Position numbers and translations under genes: made by a program. A stretch of 33,146 nt of DNA from an uncultured Bacteroides sp. (GTDB lineage: Bacteria; Bacteroidota; Bacteroidia; Bacteroidales; Bacteroidaceae), in assembly GCA_947071285.1 (NCBI GenBank), contig CAMTFK010000022.1, positions 1 to 33,146 of the forward strand, given 5' to 3'. Positions within the stretch are counted from its first letter, which is position 1. Each line of letters begins with the position of its first letter. Below are positions 16,996-25,337 of this stretch, in pieces. Under the pieces are notes generated by a model. It had not been told where the DNA came from. It did not search any database and was given only the letters and a program-made list of their open reading frames with translations.

Positions 16996-19900
16996 ATGAA
17001 ATCGAAAGTAGTTCTGTTTCTGTTTCTCTGCCTCCTATCCACTGTCAGTGTATGGGCAGGACCCCAAAAATACTCTTTCTACTATAGCCAGAAGCTTAAT
17101 GAAGGAATCTCCCAGCTTTCTGTCATGACTATTTGCCAGGATACCCGCGGATACCTCTGGCTGGGCACGCGAAACGGACTGAACCGCTATAATGGCACCG
17201 GATATACCGTCTTCCGCCATCATCCCGGCGATTCTCTCAGCTTGGCAGACAATGAAATCAATGACATCTGTGAAGACCGGGAGAATTTTCTGTGGATTGC
17301 CACCAGTCGCGGACTAAGCCGGATGTGCCTCCGCACCGAGCACATCCGCAACTACTTTGTGCCTGATGGGCTTCCCAATGCGGGTGTCGTTTCTCTACTG
17401 ACCGATACTTCCGGCAGAGTCTGGATTGGTACCCGTGGCGGACTTTGCCGTTACCTTCCCGAACAGGACAGTTTTGAAAGAGTGGAGTTTGCAGGAGATT
17501 TCAATGGTGCCATCACCACCTTGATGGAGGATAAAGCGGGAAATTTCTGGATAGGCACGGTGACAAACGGAGTGTATCAGTGCAACAAGCAGATGCGGAT
17601 GATTAACCATTACGACCGCCGTACAGGGTTGCCGGACAATAGCATATCCACTCTTTATGAAGATTCTTATAATCGCATCTGGGTGGGCTGCCAACAAGGT
17701 GGGTTGAGCCGGATTGATGTCCGCAACAATGAAACGACCTCTTATACTTCTTCCAATAGCGGCTTGAAGAATAACTATATCCGTTGCCTTGCCGAGTGGG
17801 GAGGCGAGATGCTGATTGGTACTTTCGATGGCATCTATGCCTATGCACCATTGACTGACGAGATAAACAAGGTGACCAGTTATGACGAACCGGGGCGTGC
17901 CTTGGGGCATTTCTCTGTCTATTCTTTTTGCCTGGACCACACCGGCACCTTGTGGATTGGTACGTATGCAGGAGGTGTCACCTGGTTAAGTTCTCTCACC
18001 GACCGCTTCATCCATCACGTGCCGGGCAAAGCACTGAACCTGCAAACCGGCATCTACGGCTCAGCTTGTGTAGATAAGCAAAATCGTTTGTGGATAGGCA
18101 CCGAAGGGTATGGGCTGTTGCAATATGATATTGTCACCGGTGAAGCAGAATTCTATCTGATTGATAAGACGAGCTATTCCGTCCATAACTCCAATGTAAT
18201 CAAAGCTGTATATGCCGAAGACGATTGCATCTGGTGCGGCACGGCATTGGGTGAGGTTTATCGTTTCGACCTGACCACCCGCCGTTTCTCATTGTTCTAT
18301 AAATATCCGGTGGAACTTGTGCTATATGACATTGTACGTGATGCGAATGGCAATTTGTGGGTGAGCAGTTCGAAGGGCGGATATGCATTGACATGTTTTA
18401 CCCCTTCGGGCGAACGGAAGACTGAGTTCAGGGGATTGAAGGGGGAAAAACTCCATTTTTCTTCCATCCGTTGCCTGGCGGAAGAAAGTCCCGGTGTATT
18501 GTTGATAGGTATGCGTTCCGCAGGGCTTCATCGCTACGATACACGTACGGGAGAAGTAACGAACTTCAATTCTTCCCGCCCGGAGCAGGAACGGCGGATA
18601 CCGAGCAATTACATATCTTCCATACTGCCTGTCAAGTCCGGTGATGTATGGGTATCCACTTATGGCGGTGGCATCTTTCAGTTGGATAAACAGGGAGGCG
18701 TGCTTCGTTGGGTGACAGAGAAAGACGGGTTGATGGGTGGAGACATCTGTAAACTCCTGGAAGGAGCGGACGGGAATCTCTGGATGAGTTCGTTACAGGG
18801 CATTTCCTGCTATTCGCCCTCTACAGGGGAGATTAAGAACTTTCCATTTAACAATGGCATCCATCTGCGTGAGTTCACTTACCGGGGTGGGGTGGCTATG
18901 CCCGATGGTACGCTTTGCTTCACCGGCAACGATGGTTTCATCACTTTCTATACACCGGATATGCCGATGAACCGCGTTGTGCCGCCGGTGGTATTGGAAG
19001 AGTTGTTGGTAAATAACCATCCGGTGCAGGCGGATGACGGCACAGGCATACTGGATGGTATGCTCAATGAAACAAAGTCCATTGGTTTAAGGCATAATCA
19101 AAATAATCTGTCCATCAGTTATAAAGCGCTGAATTTCATTAATCCGGAGATGAACCAGTATGCCTATAAGCTGGAAGGGTATGATAAAGACTGGAACAAT
19201 GTAGGCGAGCGCAGTACGGCTTACTATACCAACCTGCGTCCGGGCACCTATCTCTTCCGGGTGAAAGCGTGTAACAACGATGGCGTGTGGAACGAAGAGG
19301 GAAAGACCTTGAGGATTGTCATTGCCCCGCCTTTATGGGCCACTTGGTATGCTTTCCTGCTCTATGGCCTGCTACTGATAGGGGTGGTCTATGCGATAGT
19401 CCATTACTTCGATGCCCGTCGCCGTTTGAGGGAGAAGTTGCGGATGGAGCAAAAAGAGAAGCAGCAACAGGAAGAGTTTCATCAGGCAAAGATGCACCTG
19501 TTCACCAACTTCGCCCACGAGTTGCGCACACCGCTCACACTGATTATCACTCCCTTTGAGGAACTGATGAAACGGCTGGATATGGGGGCGGAGCTGCGGG
19601 ACAAGCTGGGCATTATCTATAAGAATGCACAGCGTCTTCTTTTGCTGGTCAACCAGTTGATGGACTTGCAGAAGAACCAAAGCGGCACGATAGAACTGAA
19701 GGTTACGGAGAACAATGTTTATGAGTTTGTCACGGAGATATATTGTGCCTTTAACCAGATAGCGCAGACCAATGAAATCTCCTTTACGCTGGATTGCCGG
19801 GACCGGGAGTTCCGGGCCTGGTATGATAAAGCGTTGCTTGAAAAAGTGGTGTTCAATTTACTGTCCAATGCATTCAAGTATACTCCTTCCGGTAAAGACA

Positions 19901-21105
19901 TACGCATGTCGGTAGAGCATGTCCCTGATGGAGAACTGGAGGAAGAGTATCGCAGGGAAGTGGCTCCTTCCGCCATGTACATGAGGTTGGAAGTCGTAGA
20001 TGCCGGCTGTGGCATTCTGCCGCAGGAACGTGATAAGGTATTCACGCCTTTCTACCGGATTCCCGAGACATCGGGAGTCAATATTCCGGGAACTGGCATC
20101 GGTCTGAGCCTGGTATATTCCATCGTGAAGCTGCATAAGGGAGCTATTCGTATCGAAGACCGTGAAGACGGAATGGAAGGTACGCGGTTCGTCATATTGC
20201 TTCCTGTTTCCCGTGAGGCCTTCACGGAGGAAGAAGCAGATTCCATACCTATGGAAATTATCGGTGACACGGCTTTTGTGCAGCCGGTGGAGAAACCGCA
20301 GGCATCCACTATTGGAGATATTGCGCCTAAAAAGCCGGTGATTCTTCTGGTGGAAGATGATAAGGATGTGCGGGAGTATCTGCATAAATCTCTGGAAGAT
20401 GAGTACGAAATCATAGAAGCATCAAATGGCATAAAGGGATATGATAAGGCGGTACAATTCTTTCCGGACTTGGTGTTGAGTGACATCATGATGCCTAAAC
20501 GGAACGGACTTGAGCTTTGCTCTATGATTAAGAATGATATTCGTATCGGGCATATTCCGGTGATATTGATGACTGCACGCTCTATGGTGGTGCATATAAA
20601 GGAAGGTTTTCAGGCGGGGGCGGATGACTACGTGATTAAGCCTTTCAGCATGGACGTGCTTCGCATCCGCATTCAAAGTCTGTTGCAGTCGAGGGAACAA
20701 CTGAAGCGGTTGTATGGCAAACGTTTCTCGCCCGAAGTGGTAGGAGTGAGTACCAACTCGGCGGACGAACGTTTCTCGCAGAAACTATATGAGATTATAG
20801 AGAAAAACATCTCCGACGAGAATCTGGGAATAGAGATGCTGTGCGAGCAAATTGGTATCAGCCGTGCCAATCTTTACCGCAAGATAAAAGCCATATCAGA
20901 ACTCTCGCCGACAGAGTTAATCAGGAATAAACGTTTGGAGGTGGCTTTGCGATATCTCAAGGATACCAACATGAGTGTCTCGGAAGTGGCGAGTTTGTTA
21001 GGATTCAACAGTCATTCCTATTTCTCTAATTCATTCAAGGCGTTCTACGGATTTACCCCTACGGAATTTGTGCAGATGAATAGTGCGGGTAAAGAGAAGA
21101 TATAA
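16996..21105 (+). CDS. Hybrid two-component system regulator (HTCS), glycan-responsive type
   Basis: This 1369-residue single-protein two-component regulator has a signal peptide (1-21). A periplasmic sensor of repeated propeller blades follows, with many W-I/V-G-T repeats (Reg_prop, about 25-690), then a Y_Y_Y domain (about 700-778) and one membrane helix (about 780-803). The histidine kinase has its phospho-acceptor His841 in FAHELRTPLTLI. The ATPase region has VFNLLSNAFKYTP (about 951) and GTGIGLSLV. The receiver domain (about 1114-1228) has the phospho-acceptor Asp1163 in LSDIMMPKR, and an AraC-type DNA-binding domain ends the protein (about 1258-1365). HTCS proteins bind a glycan fragment in the periplasm and activate an adjacent utilisation locus. 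The CAZyme operons immediately upstream are the obvious targets, but no operator could be read directly. Confidence 0.95.
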   Translation: MKSKVVLFLFLCLLSTVSVWAGPQKYSFYYSQKLNEGISQLSVMTICQDTRGYLWLGTRNGLNRYNGTGYTVFRHHPGDSLSLADNEINDICEDRENFLWIATSRGLSRMCLRTEHIRNYFVPDGLPNAGVVSLLTDTSGRVWIGTRGGLCRYLPEQDSFERVEFAGDFNGAITTLMEDKAGNFWIGTVTNGVYQCNKQMRMINHYDRRTGLPDNSISTLYEDSYNRIWVGCQQGGLSRIDVRNNETTSYTSSNSGLKNNYIRCLAEWGGEMLIGTFDGIYAYAPLTDEINKVTSYDEPGRALGHFSVYSFCLDHTGTLWIGTYAGGVTWLSSLTDRFIHHVPGKALNLQTGIYGSACVDKQNRLWIGTEGYGLLQYDIVTGEAEFYLIDKTSYSVHNSNVIKAVYAEDDCIWCGTALGEVYRFDLTTRRFSLFYKYPVELVLYDIVRDANGNLWVSSSKGGYALTCFTPSGERKTEFRGLKGEKLHFSSIRCLAEESPGVLLIGMRSAGLHRYDTRTGEVTNFNSSRPEQERRIPSNYISSILPVKSGDVWVSTYGGGIFQLDKQGGVLRWVTEKDGLMGGDICKLLEGADGNLWMSSLQGISCYSPSTGEIKNFPFNNGIHLREFTYRGGVAMPDGTLCFTGNDGFITFYTPDMPMNRVVPPVVLEELLVNNHPVQADDGTGILDGMLNETKSIGLRHNQNNLSISYKALNFINPEMNQYAYKLEGYDKDWNNVGERSTAYYTNLRPGTYLFRVKACNNDGVWNEEGKTLRIVIAPPLWATWYAFLLYGLLLIGVVYAIVHYFDARRRLREKLRMEQKEKQQQEEFHQAKMHLFTNFAHELRTPLTLIITPFEELMKRLDMGAELRDKLGIIYKNAQRLLLLVNQLMDLQKNQSGTIELKVTENNVYEFVTEIYCAFNQIAQTNEISFTLDCRDREFRAWYDKALLEKVVFNLLSNAFKYTPSGKDIRMSVEHVPDGELEEEYRREVAPSAMYMRLEVVDAGCGILPQERDKVFTPFYRIPETSGVNIPGTGIGLSLVYSIVKLHKGAIRIEDREDGMEGTRFVILLPVSREAFTEEEADSIPMEIIGDTAFVQPVEKPQASTIGDIAPKKPVILLVEDDKDVREYLHKSLEDEYEIIEASNGIKGYDKAVQFFPDLVLSDIMMPKRNGLELCSMIKNDIRIGHIPVILMTARSMVVHIKEGFQAGADDYVIKPFSMDVLRIRIQSLLQSREQLKRLYGKRFSPEVVGVSTNSADERFSQKLYEIIEKNISDENLGIEMLCEQIGISRANLYRKIKAISELSPTELIRNKRLEVALRYLKDTNMSVSEVASLLGFNSHSYFSNSFKAFYGFTPTEFVQMNSAGKEKI

Positions 21106-21124
21106 GAGTAAAAGTTATATTTCG

Positions 21125-21150
21125 GGCGGAAAGGAGTTTCCGCCTTTTTT
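21125..21150 (+). terminator. Rho-independent terminator after the HTCS gene
   Basis: GGCGGAAA (21125-21132) pairs with TTTCCGCC (21137-21144) around a GGAG loop, followed by six T. It starts 20 bases after the stop codon. Confidence 0.95.
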
Positions 21151-21257
21151 GTCTCAAACCATTTTCTTTGCCGTCTCAAAAGATATGCCCAGTTCATTTT
21201 GAGACATTATTACAAGTCAATGATACACTATTTATACCCCTCAGACGGGTGATGCCC

Positions 21258-21265
21258 TATCTTTG
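21258..21265 (+). promoter_or_regulatory. Bacteroides -7 box for the cytochrome/DhaKL/LsrF-like operon
   Basis: TATCTTTG matches TAnnTTTG, 32 bases before the ATG at 21297. A transcript from here would exclude the longer in-frame start at 21168, which supports the shorter protein. An AT-rich TTTATA lies near the -33 position rather than a clean TTTG. Confidence 0.6.
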
Positions 21266-21296
21266 TGATGTGAAAAACAAGCTAAATTTAATCACT

Positions 21297-23090
21297 ATGA
21301 GATATAAAAGTCGTAGCATCACATCAATTATGATACCGGTATTATTAGTGGTATCTCTATTTGCATTCACTACTCACACCACAGAACAACCGGAAGGAAG
21401 TCCATTGTTTATTACGGGTATTGCTCCTTATAAATCAGGAATGGTCGTGTCTCAGAAGGGAGTTCGGAAAGTATCTATTTATTCATCGGATTATAAAGAA
21501 CGTCTGCAAGAGTGGGAATTGGATGAAGTTCCCACAGGAGTTATGGCGGATGGGGACCGGATTTATGCAACAGTGGCAGGTGAACAGAAGAACGGAGTTT
21601 ATATTCTGTCCGCTTCCAACCCTTCGGAAAAGACGTTTGTAGAGACGGCATCCGGTGCTTGTGCTCCCTTGGTGGATGCAGGTAATGATAGGCTATATGT
21701 CTGTAACCAGTTTGCCGGCACAGTGTCTGAGTTGGACAAGAACGGAAAAACAGTATTAAGAACGGTAAAAGTATTGCGTGAGCCGAAGTCCGCCGTCTTT
21801 GACAGAGAGGGTAAATACTTGTTTGTAGCCAATTTCCTACCTATGCAACGGGCGGATGTAGACACTGTGACCGCTTGCGTTTCGGTGATTGACAGGGAAA
21901 GTTTCCGTAAAATAAAAGATATACAACTGGCCAATGGAAGTAACGCTTTGCGGGGGATGTCTCTTTCTCCTGACGGGCGCTATTTGCTGGTTACCCATAA
22001 TCTGGGACGTTTTCAGGTTCCGACTTCACAGTTGCAACAGGGCTGGATGAATACCAGTGCCATAAGTGTTGTCAATTTGTCCACTCTGAACTTTGAGGGT
22101 GCCGTGCTGCTGGATGAACCGGAACGGGGTGCTGCGGGTATTTGGGATGTGAAATGTACGGACGATAAAATAGTAGTCAGCCACTCCGGCACGCATGAGA
22201 TTAGCGTGATAGACTATCCGGCGTTCATCCGGAAGTTTGAGGCATATTCTCAGAAAGATGCTTTGGCGTATGACCTTCGCTTCCTGTATGGGCTTCGCAA
22301 ACGTGTGGCTTTGGAGGGAAACGGGCCGCGTAGCATAATGTTGAAAGACGGCGAGGCTGTGGTGCCTACCTATTTCTCGGATACGCTGAATGTGGTGGAC
22401 TTGAATACGACTCATGTCCGGGCTATCGCTATGGTGAAGAACCGTGTGGAAAGTCGGATACAACGGGGGGAGAAATACTTCAATGACGCGGAACATTGCT
22501 TCCAGAACTGGCAGTCGTGCAACGGGTGTCATCCGGGAGATGGACGCATGGATGCCATGAATTGGGATTTGATGAATGATGGCATAGGCAATTCGAAGAA
22601 CTGCAAGAGCCTGTTGTTCTCTCACGTCACACCGCCATGCATGATTTCCGGCATCCGTGCCCGTGCCGAGATTGCTGTTCGTGCCGGATTTACACATATC
22701 CAGTTTTCTGATTTGCCCGAGGAGTTTGCAGAGTGCGTGGATGAATATCTGATAGCCTTGAAGCCGGTTCCCAGTCCTTATCTGGTGAATGGCGAGCTTT
22801 CTGAAAAGGCGAAGCGGGGACGCAAAGTCTATGAGAAGTTCAATTGTGACGAATGTCATTCGGGTCCTTACTATACGGATATGAAAATGCACCGCATTGG
22901 TGAAGATATCGAGTTTGAAAATGGCTGGGATACTCCGACTTTGTGTGAAGTGTGGCGCACGGCTCCTTATCTGTTCGACGGAAGGGCTGCTACCATGGAA
23001 GAAGTGTTCGCAGTGCATAAACATGGCATTGAAAAGAAGATATCAGCCAAAGAAGCCGAAGAACTCGCGGAGTATGTGAATTCACTTTAA
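21297..23090 (+). CDS. Exported beta-propeller protein with di-heme cytochrome c domain
   Basis: I place the start at ATG 21297. It precedes a signal/anchor segment (SITSIMIPVLLVVSLFAFTTH) and lies just downstream of the promoter box. The frame is open back to an ATG at 21168, but those 43 residues show no signal-peptide or domain features. The 597-residue product has a YVTN-like propeller (about 35-390; GIAPYKSGMVVSQKG, MSLSPDGRYLLVTHN). A cytochrome c region follows with two heme-attachment motifs, CNGCH (408-412) and CDECH (517-521). The arrangement resembles MauG/di-heme peroxidase-like and YVTN-cytochrome fusions that pass electrons in the periplasm. It heads a ten-gene run with a 15-base gap to the next gene. 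The substrate or redox partner is unknown. Confidence 0.82.
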   Translation: MRYKSRSITSIMIPVLLVVSLFAFTTHTTEQPEGSPLFITGIAPYKSGMVVSQKGVRKVSIYSSDYKERLQEWELDEVPTGVMADGDRIYATVAGEQKNGVYILSASNPSEKTFVETASGACAPLVDAGNDRLYVCNQFAGTVSELDKNGKTVLRTVKVLREPKSAVFDREGKYLFVANFLPMQRADVDTVTACVSVIDRESFRKIKDIQLANGSNALRGMSLSPDGRYLLVTHNLGRFQVPTSQLQQGWMNTSAISVVNLSTLNFEGAVLLDEPERGAAGIWDVKCTDDKIVVSHSGTHEISVIDYPAFIRKFEAYSQKDALAYDLRFLYGLRKRVALEGNGPRSIMLKDGEAVVPTYFSDTLNVVDLNTTHVRAIAMVKNRVESRIQRGEKYFNDAEHCFQNWQSCNGCHPGDGRMDAMNWDLMNDGIGNSKNCKSLLFSHVTPPCMISGIRARAEIAVRAGFTHIQFSDLPEEFAECVDEYLIALKPVPSPYLVNGELSEKAKRGRKVYEKFNCDECHSGPYYTDMKMHRIGEDIEFENGWDTPTLCEVWRTAPYLFDGRAATMEEVFAVHKHGIEKKISAKEAEELAEYVNSL

Positions 23091-23105
23091 AATGCAGTTA
23101 AGACC

Positions 23106-24266
23106 ATGATTACACATGAAAATATAGAAATCGTTCATCGCTTCTTTCAGGTGGCTCAAGCTCCTTTCGAGGATATGCTGGCGAATATGCTGGCGGAATA
23201 CAAGTCGGTTTACACTCCTGTGCGTATGGTGATATTCGGTGCACCGGTAGAAAATGAAGAGTACGTAGCCCGTTTTGCCCGCATCAGGGAGGTGGTGAGA
23301 AAATCGTTTGGAGAAAACTGTCCTTTGGTAAGTTATGTGGCGCAACCTCCTCGGACAATGGGGTTGGCAATAGAAGTGCATGAAGTGCTGCTCACCACCG
23401 GGCAGGACAGGATTGAATATCGGAAGCAGGAAGAAATGCGCTACATCACCATCGAAAGGGAAGGATGCAAGCGCTTGTTTCTGAGCGGAGTGACGGGGGA
23501 TGTGCTGCACCAGACCATCCGCGAACAGTCTCACGAGGTATTCTCAAAGATAGCCCGGGTGCTGGAAACAGAGTGTATGCCGGTTTCTACCATTATACGC
23601 CAGTGGAATTACATTGAGAAGATAACAGCATATGACGCAACTGGTCATCAGCATTATCAGGACTTCAATGACGCCCGCTCCCTGTTCTATCACGGGGTGG
23701 ATTGGACGACAGGTTATCCGGCGGCTACCGGTATCGGTACGCAGTGGGGAGGCATCATGATTGATTTGGATGCATTGCTCTGCGAGGATAAGACTGTTCA
23801 GGTATGCGGTGTGGATAATCCCTTGCAGGTGGCTGCCCATGCCTATTCGCAAGAAGTATTGCTGGGAGAGGCGGACGCGGTACTGTTGCAAAAGACAACT
23901 CCCAAGTTTGAGCGTGCCAAGGCGGTATGGAAGGAAGACCACGGCTTTGTCTACGTCTCCGGTACGGCAGCCATCCGTGGCGAGCAAAGTCTGGAAGGAG
24001 TGGGGATAGCAAAACAAACGCTGACAACATTGGAGAACATCGAATATCTGGTATCTCGTGAGAACCTGAACCGTTCCGGTATTCCAGCAACGGAAGATGC
24101 CACACTTATCACTTTCCGGGTGTATGTAAAGCACTGGGAAGACATGGAGGAGGCAAAGCGGACAGTGACAGGACGCTACCCTGATTTACCTGCTATCTAT
24201 ACGCTGACCGATGTGTGCCGCTCGGAGCTGCTGATAGAAATAGAAGGAATGGGGATTCTCCGCTGA
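23106..24266 (+). CDS. RidA/chorismatase-like (YjgF superfamily) protein
   Basis: This 386-residue protein has no signal peptide and is probably cytosolic. It appears to have two halves. The N-terminal part (about 1-150) resembles the extra domain of chorismatase-type (FkbO/Hyg5) proteins. The second half is RidA/YjgF-like (about 155-385). RQWNYIEKI (about 160-168) and the TGYPAATGIGTQWGGIMIDLDAL stretch recall that branch, and EDHGFVYVSGTAAIRGE is a typical RidA strand-loop. RidA proteins hydrolyse reactive enamine/imine intermediates; chorismatases hydrolyse the enolpyruvyl group of chorismate. I infer a role on an enol or enamine intermediate of the pathway encoded by this operon, but no catalytic residue set could be fixed. 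It lies 15 bases after the cytochrome gene. Confidence 0.68.
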   Translation: MITHENIEIVHRFFQVAQAPFEDMLANMLAEYKSVYTPVRMVIFGAPVENEEYVARFARIREVVRKSFGENCPLVSYVAQPPRTMGLAIEVHEVLLTTGQDRIEYRKQEEMRYITIEREGCKRLFLSGVTGDVLHQTIREQSHEVFSKIARVLETECMPVSTIIRQWNYIEKITAYDATGHQHYQDFNDARSLFYHGVDWTTGYPAATGIGTQWGGIMIDLDALLCEDKTVQVCGVDNPLQVAAHAYSQEVLLGEADAVLLQKTTPKFERAKAVWKEDHGFVYVSGTAAIRGEQSLEGVGIAKQTLTTLENIEYLVSRENLNRSGIPATEDATLITFRVYVKHWEDMEEAKRTVTGRYPDLPAIYTLTDVCRSELLIEIEGMGILR

Positions 24267-24299
24267 GGCCGATTATTAACCATTAATATAGATGAACGT

Positions 24300-24980
24300 A
24301 TGAAATTGAAAGAAGTATTAACCTTGGCATTCATTGCCATCTGCGGCGCGGGGCTTGCCTCCTGCACGGCAGAGACTAAAAAAACAGAACAAGTTATGAC
24401 ACAGGAAAAGACTGCGTATCAGAAGAAGTACACGAATGCTGACTTCTACAAGGACGGTAAGTTTGACCAGGAAGCTGCGAAGAAAGCATTCCTCGACATG
24501 TTTGAATTTTATGGTGTGCCCTACACTCCGTTGATGGAGAAGGATATTTGGTTCACAGACTTCGGTCTGGGTGATTTTGAGAATGTGGGTATGGGTGGCA
24601 TCTTCTGGGTGAACGATGCTGAATACGGTTACTTTGCACATGCCATTTATCTGTTGCCGGGACAGATGATTCCGGAACATGCTCATGTGAAGACTAACTT
24701 CCCTGCCAAGCATGAATCGTGGATGGTGGAACACGGATGGGTATATAACTTCTCCGAAATAGGTGACGAAACGCCGAATGCTCCCGCTGTTCCGGAATCT
24801 CACGGCCCGATTAAGAGCAAGAATTTCGTGAAACAGAATGTAGGCGATGTTCTTCGTCTGAAAGAATTGGAAACTTTCCACTTTATGATGGCTGGTCCCG
24901 AAGGAGCCATTGTGGATGAATGGGCTTGCTACCATGACAATGACGGTCTGCGTTTCACCAATAGTCAAGCAGCTTTGTAA
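24300..24980 (+). CDS. Cupin-fold lipoprotein (D-lyxose isomerase-like)
   Basis: This 226-residue protein has a lipoprotein signal ending LAS-Cys22, so it should be membrane-attached and face the periplasm. The cupin metal site is visible: IPEHAHV (His127, His129), Glu139 in KHESWMVEHG and His194 in ETFHFMMAG. The family outline resembles the cupin D-lyxose ketol-isomerases, which interconvert aldose and ketose using a divalent metal. Those enzymes are usually cytosolic, so export is unusual. The gene sits between the RidA-like and VOC genes with gaps of 33 and 21 bases. It could be a periplasmic sugar isomerase or mutarotase-type step, or a metal-dependent oxygenase; sequence alone does not decide. 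Confidence 0.72.
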   Translation: MKLKEVLTLAFIAICGAGLASCTAETKKTEQVMTQEKTAYQKKYTNADFYKDGKFDQEAAKKAFLDMFEFYGVPYTPLMEKDIWFTDFGLGDFENVGMGGIFWVNDAEYGYFAHAIYLLPGQMIPEHAHVKTNFPAKHESWMVEHGWVYNFSEIGDETPNAPAVPESHGPIKSKNFVKQNVGDVLRLKELETFHFMMAGPEGAIVDEWACYHDNDGLRFTNSQAAL

Positions 24981-25001
24981 AACCTGAATAAATTGAATAC
25001 C

Positions 25002-25319
25002 ATGAGAAGAATAAATCATTTTGGAGTACCTACCACTACGTCGCAACCCGGCGAAGTATATGCGGAAGGACTGAAAGTATGGCTGACTAATTTCAATGAA
25101 AGCCCTAACAAGATAGAATACCTGCGCTTTGAGGAAGGAAGCTGGATGCCGGAACTGATTCAGAAAGTGGCTCACATTGCTTACGAAGTAGATGACCTGG
25201 CGGCTGAATTGGAAGGTGCGAAGGTACTGGTGGAACCGATGCCGGGTGGAGAGAATCTGACAATTGCTTTCATCGAAGAAGAAGGCATTGCTCTGGAATT
25301 AATGCAGTTTGATAAATAA
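25002..25319 (+). CDS. VOC (glyoxalase/bleomycin-resistance fold) small protein
   Basis: This is a 105-residue protein with the VOC beta-alpha-beta-beta-beta pattern: RINHFGVPT at the start, KVAHIAYEVDDL in the middle and GIALELMQF at the end. Candidate metal ligands are His6, His58 and Glu99, the usual VOC positions. I chose ATG 25002; the frame also contains an upstream TTG at 24993 that I consider less likely. VOC enzymes include epimerases, isomerases, lyases and dioxygenases acting on keto or enol substrates. Lying directly before DhaK, it could isomerise the substrate or product of the kinase, filling the place that LsrG has in AI-2 breakdown. This last point is inference. Confidence 0.78.
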   Translation: MRRINHFGVPTTTSQPGEVYAEGLKVWLTNFNESPNKIEYLRFEEGSWMPELIQKVAHIAYEVDDLAAELEGAKVLVEPMPGGENLTIAFIEEEGIALELMQFDK

Positions 25320-25337
25320 CTAAAAACAAAAGAAACC

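Noticed and set aside
21168..21296. Extended N-terminus of the cytochrome/propeller protein from ATG 21168.
   Set aside because: A TAnnTTTG promoter box lies inside this stretch and the signal segment begins right after ATG 21297.
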